From DAOUBP01 sp964474695 (GTDB lineage Bacteria > Chloroflexota > Anaerolineae > CG2-30-64-16), in assembly GCA_964474695.1 (NCBI GenBank), contig CAYYTK010000011.1:1-64000 (forward strand): DNA of 64,000 nt, in the 5' to 3' direction. Within the stretch, counting starts at the first letter, position 1. Each line of letters opens with the position of its first letter. The position numbers and the translations under genes were made by a program. Below, one piece after another: positions 14,916-24,500 of the stretch. Under the pieces are notes generated by a model. The model did not search any database, was not told where the DNA came from, and worked only from the letters and a program-made list of their open reading frames with translations.

Positions 14916-15422
14916 ATGAGACTCTCCAAACGCGGCGAATACGGCTTGCGGGCTATGGTGGACCTGGCAGGCCAGGCGGACTCAGACGGGGTCGTGCCCC
15001 TGAAGGAGATCGCGCAGCGCGAGCAGATGCCGGTCAAGTTCCTGGAGCAGATCCTGTTGACGCTGAAGAACGCCGGGCTGCTGCAGAGCAAGATGGGGGC
15101 CGGCGGCGGCTACACTCTGGCCAAGCCGGCCGACCAGATCACGCTGGGCCAGATCGTGCGCATCCTGGACGGTCCACTGGCGCCGATCCGCTGCGTCAGC
15201 AAGATGGCCTATCAGCCGTGCGCCTGCCCGGATGAGGCGACCTGCGGCTTGCGGCTGGTGATGCTCGATGTGCGCAATGCGATCGCCGAGATCCTGGATG
15301 GGACGACGTTGGCGGATGTCGCGCTGCGGGTGGAGCAGGCGCGGAGCGGTCATCGGGGACCGCACCCTTCGACTGCGCACGGCGAACTGATGCCGTGCTC
15401 CGCTCAGGATGCTCACTCTTAA
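14916..15422 (+). CDS. Rrf2-family transcriptional regulator
   Basis: 168 residues. The N-terminal winged helix (MRLSKRGEYGLRAMVDLA, then VKFLEQILLTLKNAGLLQS and GAGGGYTLAKP) is typical of Rrf2/IscR/CymR. Cys93, Cys102, Cys104 and Cys110 lie in the region where IscR holds its Fe-S cluster, so a metal or redox cofactor is plausible. The last ~25 residues (after VEQARSG) are coded by a sequence that looks like a dispersed repeat (CCTTCGACTGCGCACGG and GTGCTCCGCTCAGGATG), not by family sequence. The gene heads a run containing a Pst-like transporter and a trans-sulfuration enzyme; CymR-type Rrf2 proteins control sulfur metabolism in Firmicutes, which makes a similar role attractive here but unproved. 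Confidence 0.9.
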   Translation: MRLSKRGEYGLRAMVDLAGQADSDGVVPLKEIAQREQMPVKFLEQILLTLKNAGLLQSKMGAGGGYTLAKPADQITLGQIVRILDGPLAPIRCVSKMAYQPCACPDEATCGLRLVMLDVRNAIAEILDGTTLADVALRVEQARSGHRGPHPSTAHGELMPCSAQDAHS

Positions 15423-15437
15423 GGAGAGAAACATACC

Positions 15438-16415
15438 ATGAAACGAAACATGCAGCTCATATCCATGATCATGATCCTGGCGCTGGGCCTGCCCATTTTG
15501 GCGGGCTGTGGGGGGCAGCAGACGGGCGGTGAGGCCACCAGCGGCGATCTGAAAGGGACGATCACGGCGTCGGGCGCGTTTGCGCTCTATCCGATGATGG
15601 TGCAGTGGGGCGATGCGTTCAGCAAGCTGCATCCCGGCGTCCAGTTCGATATCTCGGCGGGCGGCGCGGGCAAGGGGATGACCGACGCGCTGAACGGCGC
15701 GGTGGAGATCGGCATGGTATCGCGCGCAATCACGCCCGAGGAGGAGGCGAAGGGCGCGTACTGGATCGCGGTCACTAAGGACGCGGTCTTTCCGGCTGTG
15801 AACGCGCAGAACCCGGTGTTGGCGGATCTGCTGGCCAAGGGGGTTACCCAGGAGATCTTCGCCGGTATCTACATCAGCGGCGAGATCACCACCTGGGGCC
15901 AGGTGGTGGGCCGGCCCGAGGTGACCGACGCGATCCACGTCTACACGCGCTCGGACTCCTGCGGTGCGGCCGAGGTGTGGGCCAAATACCTGGGCGACAA
16001 GAAGCAGGAAGACCTCCAGGGCATCGGCGTCAACAGCGACCCGGGCATCATGGAAGCCGTGGTCAAGGATCCGCTGGGGATCGGTTATAACAACCTGAAC
16101 TATGCGTTCGACCCCAAGTCGGGCGCCCCGGTGGCCGGATCGGCTGTCGTGCCGATTGACGTGGACGGCAACGCCGCGGCCGGCGCGGGTGAGGTTTTGC
16201 AGACCAAGGCTGCCGCGGTTGCGGCTGTGGCCGCGGGCGCGTATCCTTCCCCGCCCGCCCGCTTGCTGAACCTGGTGACCAAAGGCAAGCCCACGGGCCT
16301 GACTGCCGCCTTCATCGAGTGGATCCTGGCCGATGGGCAGAAGTTCCTGGACCAGGTTGGGTACGTCCCGCTGACGCCGGAGCAGTTGGAGGCCAGCCGG
16401 CAGAAGTTGAAATGA
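15438..16415 (+). CDS. PstS-like substrate-binding lipoprotein
   Basis: 325 residues. Signal peptide with lipobox LAGC, then a periplasmic-binding fold of the phosphate class (TASGAFALYPMMVQWGDAF, ISAGGAGKGMTDAL, then YTRSDSCGAAEVWAKYLG at the position where PstS has its ligand loop HRSDGSGT). It delivers an oxyanion to the membrane permease coded by the next two genes. Ligand-loop residues differ from classical PstS (SDSCGAAE with a Cys instead of SDGSGTT), so phosphate is not assured. It is 15 bases after the Rrf2 gene and preceded by AAGGAGAG. Confidence 0.88.
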   Translation: MKRNMQLISMIMILALGLPILAGCGGQQTGGEATSGDLKGTITASGAFALYPMMVQWGDAFSKLHPGVQFDISAGGAGKGMTDALNGAVEIGMVSRAITPEEEAKGAYWIAVTKDAVFPAVNAQNPVLADLLAKGVTQEIFAGIYISGEITTWGQVVGRPEVTDAIHVYTRSDSCGAAEVWAKYLGDKKQEDLQGIGVNSDPGIMEAVVKDPLGIGYNNLNYAFDPKSGAPVAGSAVVPIDVDGNAAAGAGEVLQTKAAAVAAVAAGAYPSPPARLLNLVTKGKPTGLTAAFIEWILADGQKFLDQVGYVPLTPEQLEASRQKLK

Positions 16416-16456
16416 CCGGACGCAGATTATCCTGATTTGCCTGATTGGGGAGTTGT

Positions 16457-17434
16457 ATGACGCGGCAAGCCTCCAGTGCGCGGCAATCGAATATCGTTAC
16501 GCGGGCGCTGCGCCGGCGGCTGCTGCGGGAGCGCGTTTCGGGCCGTTTGTTTTTCCTCATCACCGCGCTGCCGATATTCCTGCTCGCGGCGATGGCGGTC
16601 GCCCTCATCCTGCGCACCCGGCCGATCCTGGAAGGCAATTCGCTCGGCGTACTGCTTGCCGGCCGGGTCTGGCAGCCGTGGCAGAAGCTGTTCGGGTTCT
16701 ATCCCTTCATCACCGGCACTTTCTGGGTGACGTTCCTCGCGATGGCGATCGCGGCGCCGCCGGCGCTGCTCACTGCGATCTATCTGGCGGAATATGCTCG
16801 CCCGCGCACGCGGGCCGTGATGAAGCTATTTCTCGACCTGCTGGCCGGCATTCCGTCGGTCGTCTACGGCGTGTGGGGCGTGATTGCCATCGTGCCGCTG
16901 GTGCAAGGCTGGCTCTCGCCCGCGCTGAGCCGACTTTTGGGGTTCATGCCGCTGTTCAAGGCCACCAACCCGACAGGGTATAGCATCGCTGCCGGCAGTA
17001 TCGTGCTGGCCGTCATGGTGACGCCGGTCATCATCGCGGTGACCTGCGAGGTGTTGCAGGCGGTGCCGGACGGCCTGCGCGAGGCGTCGTTGGCCATCGG
17101 CAGCACGCGATGGCAGATGATCAAGCATGTGGTGCTGCGCCAGGCCGCTCCGGGCGTGATTGCGGGCATCGTGTTGGGTTTCTCTCGCGCGTTCGGTGAA
17201 ACTATGGCGGTGCTGATGGTAGTAGGCAACGTGCCCAAGGCGCCGTCTTCGATTTTCGATGCCGCCTACCCCCTGACCGCGCTGATCGCCAACAACTTCG
17301 GCGAGATGATGTCGATCCCCTTGTACGACGCGGCGCTGATGGGGGCGGCCCTGATCCTGCTGCTGCTGGTGTTGGCCTTCAATTTCGCATCGGCGCTCGT
17401 CCTGCGCCAGATGGTCAGGAGGTTGGGAGGATGA
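16457..17434 (+). CDS. pstC: Pst-like ABC transporter permease PstC
   Basis: 325 residues with six or so membrane helices. The EAA loop that docks on the ATPase is seen as DGLREASLAIGSTRWQMIKHVVLRQAAPG. Segments GIPSVVYGVWG and SRAFGETMAVLMVVGNVP are typical of PstC. ATG 16457 is preceded by GGGGAG; a TTG at 16445 is a weaker choice. The stop overlaps the pstA start by 4 bases. Confidence 0.92.
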   Translation: MTRQASSARQSNIVTRALRRRLLRERVSGRLFFLITALPIFLLAAMAVALILRTRPILEGNSLGVLLAGRVWQPWQKLFGFYPFITGTFWVTFLAMAIAAPPALLTAIYLAEYARPRTRAVMKLFLDLLAGIPSVVYGVWGVIAIVPLVQGWLSPALSRLLGFMPLFKATNPTGYSIAAGSIVLAVMVTPVIIAVTCEVLQAVPDGLREASLAIGSTRWQMIKHVVLRQAAPGVIAGIVLGFSRAFGETMAVLMVVGNVPKAPSSIFDAAYPLTALIANNFGEMMSIPLYDAALMGAALILLLLVLAFNFASALVLRQMVRRLGG

Positions 17435-18279
17435 ACCGGAAGCGTGTCGAGGAGGGGTGCTTCCTGACCCTGATGCGACTTTCTTTCCTGTTGGTAGCCG
17501 GCAGCCTGCTGCTGATCCTGGCCGTGGTGGTGATCAGGGGGCTGCCCGGCCTGAACTGGCAGATGATCTCGCAAACCCCCAAGGGCGGCTTTTACCTGGG
17601 CAAGGAGGGTGGGATCCTGAACGCCATCCTCGGCTCACTCTACCTGGCCGGCGGGGGCACGCTGTTGGCGCTGCTGTTGGCGCTGCCGATTGCCCTTTAC
17701 CTCGAAGTGTACGCCAAAGGTGCGCGCTGGGCCGATCTGGTGCGGCTGTCGTTGGATGTGATGTGGGGCGTGCCGTCGATTGTCTACGGTGCGTTCGGGT
17801 TTACGTTGATGCTGCTGGTGGGGTTGCGCGCCTCGCTGCTGGCCGGCATGATTACTCTGGCGCTGTTGGAATTGCCCATCATGGCGCGGGCGATGGATGA
17901 GGTCATTAAGATGGCGCCTCCGGAGCTGAAGGAAAGCGCATTCGCCTTGGGTTCCACACGTCTTGAAGTGGCTTTCAAGGTGATCGCACGCCAGGCGCTG
18001 CCCGGCATCCTCACCGGCATGCTGCTGGCCTTCGGCCGCGGGATCGGCGACGCGGCATCGGTGCTTTTCACTGCGGGCTACACCGACCGGCTGCCGACTT
18101 CGCTGCTGCGGCCGACGGCATCGCTGCCGCTGGCAGTCTTCTATCAGTTGGGCACGCCGTATCCCGAGGTGCAGCAGCGCGGCTACACTTCGGCGTTGAT
18201 TCTGACCTTTATAATCCTGGCTGTGAGCCTGGGGTCGCGTTGGATCGCCCTGCGGCTGGGGCGGAATGTGGTCAAGTAG
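17431..18279 (+). CDS. pstA: Pst-like ABC transporter permease PstA
   Basis: 282 residues, about six helices. GVPSIVYGAFGFTLMLLVG and the EAA loop PELKESAFALGSTRLEVAFKVIARQALPG are typical of PstA. The final TAG is supplied by the left arm of a GTAGGGGC palindromic element that begins at 18276, so the repeat inserted at, or created, the gene end. Confidence 0.92.
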   Translation: MNRKRVEEGCFLTLMRLSFLLVAGSLLLILAVVVIRGLPGLNWQMISQTPKGGFYLGKEGGILNAILGSLYLAGGGTLLALLLALPIALYLEVYAKGARWADLVRLSLDVMWGVPSIVYGAFGFTLMLLVGLRASLLAGMITLALLELPIMARAMDEVIKMAPPELKESAFALGSTRLEVAFKVIARQALPGILTGMLLAFGRGIGDAASVLFTAGYTDRLPTSLLRPTASLPLAVFYQLGTPYPEVQQRGYTSALILTFIILAVSLGSRWIALRLGRNVVK

Positions 18280-18380
18280 GGGCGAGGCATTCCTCGGCGG
18301 GTTCGTCGTGACGAAGGTCTATGCATCCCACGAGGCATTTGCCGCAACGGCGCGTAGTGGAGGGAATGCCTCGCCCCTAC
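18276..18380. repeat. GTAGGGGC palindromic element (MITE/REP-like)
   Basis: Perfect 18-bp terminal inverted repeat GTAGGGGCGAGGCATTCC at 18276-18293 and 18363-18380, enclosing about 69 bases. It carries no gene. It interrupts the otherwise tight pstC-pstA-pstB run. Related shorter elements are at 7360, 19694 and 26562. Confidence 0.85.
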
Positions 18381-18402
18381 TACCAGGAAAATGAGGAAAA
18401 CT

Positions 18403-19155
18403 ATGGAACCACACATCACCGTGCGTGACCTGAACGTAACCTACGGCGGGCAGCCGGCCCTCAGGAACATCAACGTCGAGATACCGCGCAACCGGATCAC
18501 GGTGATCCTGGGGCCTTCAGGCTGCGGCAAGACTACGCTGCTCAAGAGCCTGAATCGTTTACTGGAGCTCACGGACGGCGTTCGAATTTCCGGCCAGGTG
18601 CTGCTCGATGGCAAAGACATCTACGCGGCCGGGGTCGACGTGGGCGAGGTGCGCAAACGCACGGGACTGCTCGCACAGCGCCCCTTTCCGCTGCCCATGT
18701 CGATCTATGACAATGTCGCGTACGGCCCTCGCATCCACGGCCTGTGCAAGGGGCGGGACCTGAACGAGGCAGTGCGCCACACCCTGGAACTGGCGGGGCT
18801 GTGGGACGAGGTGAAAGATCGGCTGCACGCGCCGGCCGCGCGGCTCTCCATCGGCCAGCAGCAGCGGCTGTGCCTGGCTCGCGGCCTGGCCGTCGAGCCG
18901 GAGGTGATCTTGGGTGACGAGCCAACCTCGGCCCTTGACCCTATCTCCGCTCAGAACATCGAGGCCCGTCTGCTCGACCTCAAGGAGAGGTACACCATCG
19001 TGCTCGTGACGCATATCTTGCGCCAGGCGAAGCGCCTGGCCGACCACGTGGTTTTCATGTACCTGGGCGATCTGATAGAATCCGGCCCGGCTGAGGAGGT
19101 TTTCAATCGCCCGCGCGAAGCACGTACGCGCGCATATCTCGAAGGTGCATTTTAG
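18403..19155 (+). CDS. pstB: Pst-like ABC transporter ATPase PstB
   Basis: About 250 residues. Walker A GPSGCGKTT, Q-loop LLAQRPFPLPMSIYDNVAYG, signature LSIGQQQRL, Walker B VILGDEPTSALD and H-loop LVTHI. The PFPLPMSIYDNVAYGPRIHG stretch is diagnostic for PstB. It energises uptake by the adjacent permease. ATG 18403 follows GAGGAAAA; an ATG four codons earlier is possible. Confidence 0.93.
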   Translation: MEPHITVRDLNVTYGGQPALRNINVEIPRNRITVILGPSGCGKTTLLKSLNRLLELTDGVRISGQVLLDGKDIYAAGVDVGEVRKRTGLLAQRPFPLPMSIYDNVAYGPRIHGLCKGRDLNEAVRHTLELAGLWDEVKDRLHAPAARLSIGQQQRLCLARGLAVEPEVILGDEPTSALDPISAQNIEARLLDLKERYTIVLVTHILRQAKRLADHVVFMYLGDLIESGPAEEVFNRPREARTRAYLEGAF

Positions 19156-19171
19156 GTCGACAGGTGAACTG

Positions 19172-19191
19172 GCGGCATCTGAGGATGCCGC
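19172..19191 (+). terminator. Hairpin after pstB
   Basis: GCGGCATC (19172-19179) pairs perfectly with GATGCCGC (19184-19191) around TGAG. No U-run follows, so it may be a processing or attenuating hairpin instead of a full terminator. Confidence 0.4.
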
Positions 19192-19246
19192 ACTCCGATT
19201 CGCTATCATCCATCGTCGTCGGCTGTCAACACATCAGGGGGATACC

Positions 19247-20509
19247 ATGTCTGAGCTTTCTCTACACACCTTGGCCGTGCACGCCGGCGCGCGCGGGCCG
19301 CGGCCGGCCTTTGATCCGGTCGTCGCGCCGATTCATCACAGCGTCGGCTATACCTACGAAGATGCCGAGGATTTGGACGCGGCGCTGGCTGGGACCAGCC
19401 CGAACCCGGTGTACGCGCGTTACGGCAACCCCACTGTGACCGCGCTGGAGGCTGCGGTGGCGGCGCTGGAAGGGGGCGAGGCCGCGCTGGCCTACGGGTC
19501 GGGCATGGCGGCGCTCCACGGCGCGCTGCTGGCCGCTGGCGCGCGGACCGGCGCGTCGGTCGTCGCCGCCGGCGATATCTATGGCGCCACCTACGCGCTG
19601 CTGGATCGGCTGTTGACCAGCCAGGGCGTGACCGCGCGTTTCGTGGATATCGCGGATTTGGATGCCGTCAGCGCAGCCCTTGCGGGTTCCGAGGGGGCAA
19701 CCGCGAGGGTTGCCCCTACCGGACGGGCAGTGGCGTTGGTGGTCGAGACGATTTCCAACCCGCTGCTGAAGGTGGCTGATCTGCCGCGCCTGGCTGAATT
19801 GGCCCATGCGCATGGCGCGGCATTGATTGTCGATAACACCTTCGCGACCCCCGTTCTCTGCCGGCCGTTGGCCTGGGGCGCGGATTACGTGGTCCACAGC
19901 GCGACCAAGTACCTGGGCGGCCACGGGGACGTGTTGGGGGGCCTGGTTGTCACCAGCGCCGCGCGGCGGGCCGGGTTGTGGGAGATCAACAAGCTGATCG
20001 GGGCGAACCTGGGGCCGCAGGAGGCGTGGCTGATCCAGCGCGGGCTAAAGACGCTGCCGCTGCGCGTCGAGCGGCAGTGCGCCAACGCCGCGCAGATCGC
20101 AGCCTGGCTGGCCGGGCACCCCCGCGTGGCGCACGTGAACTACCCCGGCCTGGCCGCGCACCCGCAGCACGCGCTGGCCGGCCAACTACTGGGCGGCTTG
20201 TATGGCGGCGCCATGTATGGCAGCGCTATGTATGGCGGCGCCATGTATGGCGCTATGATCAGCTTTGACCTGCGGGATGCGGGCCGGGCCGAGGTCTTTC
20301 GCTTCCTGGAGGCGCTGCGGCTGATCCGGCCGGCCACTTCGCTGGGCGACGTCTACACCCTGACGCTGTATCCGGCGATGTCGTCGCATCGCGCGCTGGC
20401 GCCGGACGTGCGCCGCGCGATCGGAATCGGGGATGGGTTAGTCCGGCTGTCGGTAGGGATAGAAGACGTGCGGGACATCACTGCGGATTTGGCGCAGGCA
20501 TTGGCGTGA
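19247..20509 (+). CDS. Trans-sulfuration PLP enzyme (cystathionine gamma-synthase/lyase family)
   Basis: 420 residues. Type I PLP fold of the MetB/MetC/MegL/MetY family: Lys221 in VHSATKYLGGHGDVLGG binds PLP; YGSGMAAL, VYARYGNPTV and PLSLGDVYTL-like (ATSLGDVYTLTLYP) are conserved. Members make or break cystathionine, or use sulfide with an activated homoserine; the exact reaction is not decidable here. GGGGGA precedes ATG 19247. Two unusual in-frame additions are seen: a GTAGGGGC-type hairpin at 19694-19716 coding extra residues between strands, and a 15-bp tandem repeat at 20201-20257 coding YGGAM units. The gene follows the Pst-like operon on the same strand. Confidence 0.9.
   Translation: MSELSLHTLAVHAGARGPRPAFDPVVAPIHHSVGYTYEDAEDLDAALAGTSPNPVYARYGNPTVTALEAAVAALEGGEAALAYGSGMAALHGALLAAGARTGASVVAAGDIYGATYALLDRLLTSQGVTARFVDIADLDAVSAALAGSEGATARVAPTGRAVALVVETISNPLLKVADLPRLAELAHAHGAALIVDNTFATPVLCRPLAWGADYVVHSATKYLGGHGDVLGGLVVTSAARRAGLWEINKLIGANLGPQEAWLIQRGLKTLPLRVERQCANAAQIAAWLAGHPRVAHVNYPGLAAHPQHALAGQLLGGLYGGAMYGSAMYGGAMYGAMISFDLRDAGRAEVFRFLEALRLIRPATSLGDVYTLTLYPAMSSHRALAPDVRRAIGIGDGLVRLSVGIEDVRDITADLAQALA
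19694..19716. repeat. Palindromic repeat inside the PLP-enzyme gene
   Basis: GGGGCAACC (19694-19702) pairs perfectly with GGTTGCCCC (19708-19716) and is followed by TAC, so the bottom strand reads GTAGGGGCAACC like the other elements. It codes in frame for SEGATARVAPT, residues that the family normally lacks between the INADV-like strand and VVETISNP. Confidence 0.7.
20201..20257 (+). repeat. In-frame 15-bp tandem repeat
   Basis: TATGGCGGCGCCATG, TATGGCAGCGCTATG, TATGGCGGCGCCATG and a shortened TATGGCGCTATG. It codes YGGAM-YGSAM-YGGAM-YGAM just before the MISFDL strand, where relatives have a short Gly-rich turn, so the loop has been expanded. Confidence 0.9.
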
Positions 20510-20647
20510 AGATTCTGTCAAGCTAGAGATCACAGGCGTTCATCGTTCGTTCATTTGTGCATCATAACATGCGAGCAAGAAGCTGGTAAAGGAAAAGCTC
20601 CATGAGTGAAACAGGATCGAAGTACCCGCCCCACCCCCAGAAAGCTT

Positions 20648-20676
20648 TTGCTGTCGCCCCTACGCAATGGTATAAT
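20648..20676 (+). promoter_or_regulatory. Sigma-70 type promoter of the response regulator
   Basis: TTGCTG (20648-20653), a 17-base spacer and TATAAT (20671-20676). Transcription would start near 20683, which supports ATG 20758 over the in-frame ATG at 20602. Confidence 0.6.
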
Positions 20677-20757
20677 GAACATCTTACGGACGCCAGGAGC
20701 GTTAGTAAAACCGATCGAACCAAAGTCGAACGTGCTGTTGAGGAGAAACCGGGCGCG

Positions 20758-21447
20758 ATGCGCATTTTGATCGTGGATGACGATCGTCCGAGCCTGAAAA
20801 TGACCGCCTTCTTGCTGCGTGAGGAAGGCTATACGGTGTTTACTGCGGATAACGGCATTGATGCGTTGCGGATGATCGACGAAAAGACGCCGGATCTATT
20901 GATTCTGGATGTGATGATGCCGGGCATGGATGGCTGGGAAGTGACCCGCCAACTGCGGCGCACCACCAATCTGCCGATCATTATCTTGTCGGCCAAGGGC
21001 GAGACCAGCGACCGTGTTTTTGGGCTGGATCTGGGAGCCGATGATTACCTGGCTAAGCCCTTTGAGCCTTCAGAGCTCTTGGCGCGCGTGCGTTCGGTGT
21101 TGCGCCGCGCCGAGGCGTTCACTTTTGGCGAGCCACAAAGCCAGTTAGTGGTCGAAGGATTTCGCCTGGACCCCGTTAACAATACGATGACGCTGCCAAA
21201 CGGCCGCATGATTGAGCTGACCCCGATCGAGTTCCGTTTGCTGCACTGCTTGATGCGCAATAATGGACGGGTGTTAACGCACGATCAATTGCTCAGCACG
21301 GTTTGGGGTTACGATTATGAAGGCTACTCCAACCAGGTGGCCGTCTACATTCGAAGGCTGCGCGCCAAGCTGGAACCTAACCCCGATGATCCCCACCACA
21401 TCCTGACAGCGCGTGGCCTCGGATACAAGTTCGAGGCCGCCGGCTGA
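20758..21447 (+). CDS. OmpR/PhoB-family response regulator
   Basis: 229 residues. Receiver domain with the acidic pair near residues 7-9 (IVDDDRP), phospho-acceptor Asp51 (LILDVMMPGMDG) and Lys99 (YLAKPF); winged-helix output domain from about 130 (ELTPIEFRLLHCLMRNNGRVLTHDQLL, VAVYIRRLRAKLE, GYKF). It probably pairs with a sensor kinase and activates nearby promoters; the histidine kinase at 29892 is the only one in the window. GAGGAG precedes ATG 20758. Confidence 0.95.
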   Translation: MRILIVDDDRPSLKMTAFLLREEGYTVFTADNGIDALRMIDEKTPDLLILDVMMPGMDGWEVTRQLRRTTNLPIIILSAKGETSDRVFGLDLGADDYLAKPFEPSELLARVRSVLRRAEAFTFGEPQSQLVVEGFRLDPVNNTMTLPNGRMIELTPIEFRLLHCLMRNNGRVLTHDQLLSTVWGYDYEGYSNQVAVYIRRLRAKLEPNPDDPHHILTARGLGYKFEAAG

Positions 21448-21524
21448 GGCTCTACGGCGATGCGCCCGCGGGCTATCGTATCCTGATGCCGACTGCTGCA
21501 GCCCAGATATAAGAGGTCGGATCG

Positions 21525-24500
21525 ATGAGTATGTCTGAAACGAGCCATCATCTGCAACCACTTGCGCCTCCCGGTCTCCGGCGGTTGCGCTGGCTGTTGC
21601 TTTTGCTGCCCGCGGTGTCGCTGCTACTAGGTGCGACCCTTACGGTGCGCGGGGATGCCGCGGCCGCACAGCCCGGCGGTGGCCTGGGCCGACCGATCGC
21701 TCTGTTGCGTGCATGGCTGCTGCCGGATGCCGTTACCTGGTCCGGTTTCGGCCCGGCGGGTTGGGTCACTGCGCTACCGATTGAGAGCCAGATCACCGCC
21801 GAGGGCGGGCTTGGCCTGGATCCCGCCACCGCGGCCTACGCCAGCAGCACGGATACCGGCGCCTCATGGTCAGAGTGGTCGACGGCGGGGCTGAGCGTCA
21901 GCGGTGCGGTGAGCACAACACAGACCCTTCAGGTGGTCGGCTTGAACCTGCCGGATGCTGCCAGCGCCAACCTGATTCGCTTCCGCATCCAGGAGATCAG
22001 CGGGACGCTGCAAACCAGCCCCGACTTCCTGATTCGGGTGGATACGGCCTTGCCGGCTTCGACGGTGGTTCAGCCGGCTGATGGGGCTGTCCTCAGGGCG
22101 GCTCCGGCGATCGGCGGCACGGCGTTCGATGCTACTTCGGGCGTCAGCCAGGTCAGCCTCAGCATCCGGGCGAGCGGCAGCGGCCTCTATTGGGACGGTT
22201 CGGCTTGGGTCAACGGCCAGAAGTGGCTGCCGGCATCCGGCACGACGAGCTGGACTTACGCAAGTGCGACGCCTGCCTGGTCCGATGGCGAGACGTATAC
22301 GATTCTCAGCCAGGCCAGCGACGGAGCAGGCAACATCGAAACGCCAGCAGCCGGCAGCAGTTTCACCTTCGACTTGACCGCGCCGATGGTGACGGTCGTA
22401 TCGCCCAACGGCGGGGAAGTGTGGGCCGGCGGCCAGTCTTATCCCATCAGTTGGACAGCCAGCGATGCCGTGGGGCTGGCGGGTGCGCCGATCACATTGA
22501 GCGTCTCCTACAATGGCGGTGTGAGCTGGTCGGTGATCGCGGCGGCCCAGGCGAATAGCGGCAACTATGCGTGGACGACGCCCGAGATTAACAGCACGCA
22601 GGTGTTGGTGCAGGTGGAAGCGATCGACCGGGCAGGCAATGTGGGCAGCGATCGCAGCGATGCGACGTTCAGCCTGGACGATGCGCCGCCGGCCGCACCG
22701 CAAAATCTGACCGGCACGCCCAGCAGTTGGGCCAACGTCGACAATTTCAGCGTCAACTGGACGAATCCGCCGGACATCGGCAGCGTTGTCGGCGCATGGT
22801 ACAAATTGGACCAGCCGCCGACGGCCGATAATGACGGCGTCTTCGTCGCGACAACGAACCTGATCTCGGGCATCAGCTTGAACACCGATGGCTCGCACCT
22901 GATTTACGTTTGGCTGCAGGATGCGTTGGGCCGCGCGGACCACACCGCCGTTGCATCCACGGTGCTTTACCTGGATCGGATCGCTCCCTCCCCCCCTTCG
23001 GGCCTCGTTGGCGCTCCCGCGCGGCGGTGGACGAATGCCAACAGCTTCTCGGAGACCTGGATCAATCCAGTGGATTTGTCGGGCATCACGGGGGTTTACT
23101 ACCAGCTCAACCGGCCCGGCGCTTATCCGACTGACGGCATATTCACCAGCACCATCAACGGCCTGTCGGGGATTACGGTCCCTGCTGACGGCAAGCACGA
23201 CCTTTACATCTGGCTGGTGGATGGCGCCGGCAACGTCAACCATCTGAACCGCAACATCGATCCGCAGGTGTTCTGGTATGATGGCACGCTGCCGACCGTT
23301 GCAGTCACTCTTGTTCCGGCGTTACCCGCCAACGGTTGGTACAGCACGACGGTCGATGCCACGTTCACGGGCAGCGATCCGGCAGATGGCTCGGGCCTGG
23401 CCGCGGTCTATCATCAGCTCGACGATCAGGCCTGGAGCACTGCGGGCACGCAGAGCATCACCACTGAGGGCGGGCATCGTTTGACGTACTATGCGCAGGA
23501 TGTTGCGGGAAACCAGAGCAACGGAGAGGTGGTTACCTTCAGCCTGGATTCGACGCCGCCAACGGTGTCACTGACTCCCGCGCGGCCGCCAGCCGCCAGC
23601 GGATGGTACACAGCTTCTATCACCTTCAGCCTGGCTGCGACGGATCTGCTTTCGGGCGGCGCCATGAGCTACTATCGTCTGAACGGCGGTTTGTGGCAGA
23701 GCGCGACCACGTTTACCTTGACGAATGAAGGCGCCTATCTCATTGAGTATTACGGCCAGGACGCGGCAGGCAATCGCAGCTCTGTCAGTTCAGCTCAGGC
23801 GCGAGTGGATGCGATCCCGCCTGCCACGGCTTATCTGATTGAGGGCGATCAGGGCGAGAATGGCTGGTTCACATCGCCGCTCAGCGTGACGCTCGTGCCC
23901 AGCGACAACGGCTCAGGGGTGGCTGCCACGCACTATCAGATCAACAATGGCCCCTGGCAAAACGGGACCCAGTTTCAGTTGACCGCAGATGGCTACTACA
24001 CCTTGCTTTTCTACTCCGTCGATGCTGCCGCCAACGTGGAAACCGCCTTCCCGGTGCAGGTGAAGATCGATTCTGCGGCGCCGAGTGCACCCACTGCGGT
24101 GACGACGACCCCGGCTGCATGGAGCCGGGTGAATCGATTTTCAGTGCAATGGGCCAATCCCACTGATCTCAGCGGCATCGTTGGGGTTTACTATCGGCTG
24201 AATCGAGAGCCGACGGGCGACTCGGATGGCACTTTCTCCCCGATGACAAACCGGTTGGATGGTCTGACGGCGCCATCCGAGGGCATCCATCGCCTGTATC
24301 TGTGGCTGCGGGATAGCGCGGGCAATGCGGATTATCGCAACCGCACCCTGGCGCCGCTGCTGCGGTATGATGCCACGCCGCCGACCACCGAGGCAGCCTT
24401 GCAAGGGCCGATCGGAACCAACGGTTGGTATCGCGGGCCCGTCACCGTGACGCTGACAGCGGCTGACGCCCATTCGGGGGTGGCGCATTTGCGCTATCGG

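Noticed and set aside
19156..19246. A SAM riboswitch in front of the trans-sulfuration gene
   Set aside because: The gap is only 91 bases and shows one plain hairpin; I find no kink-turn or multi-helix junction of a SAM riboswitch.
20602..20757. Response regulator starting at ATG 20602
   Set aside because: A TTGCTG-N17-TATAAT promoter lies inside the extension, and receiver domains of this family begin with the MRILIVDDD strand at 20758.
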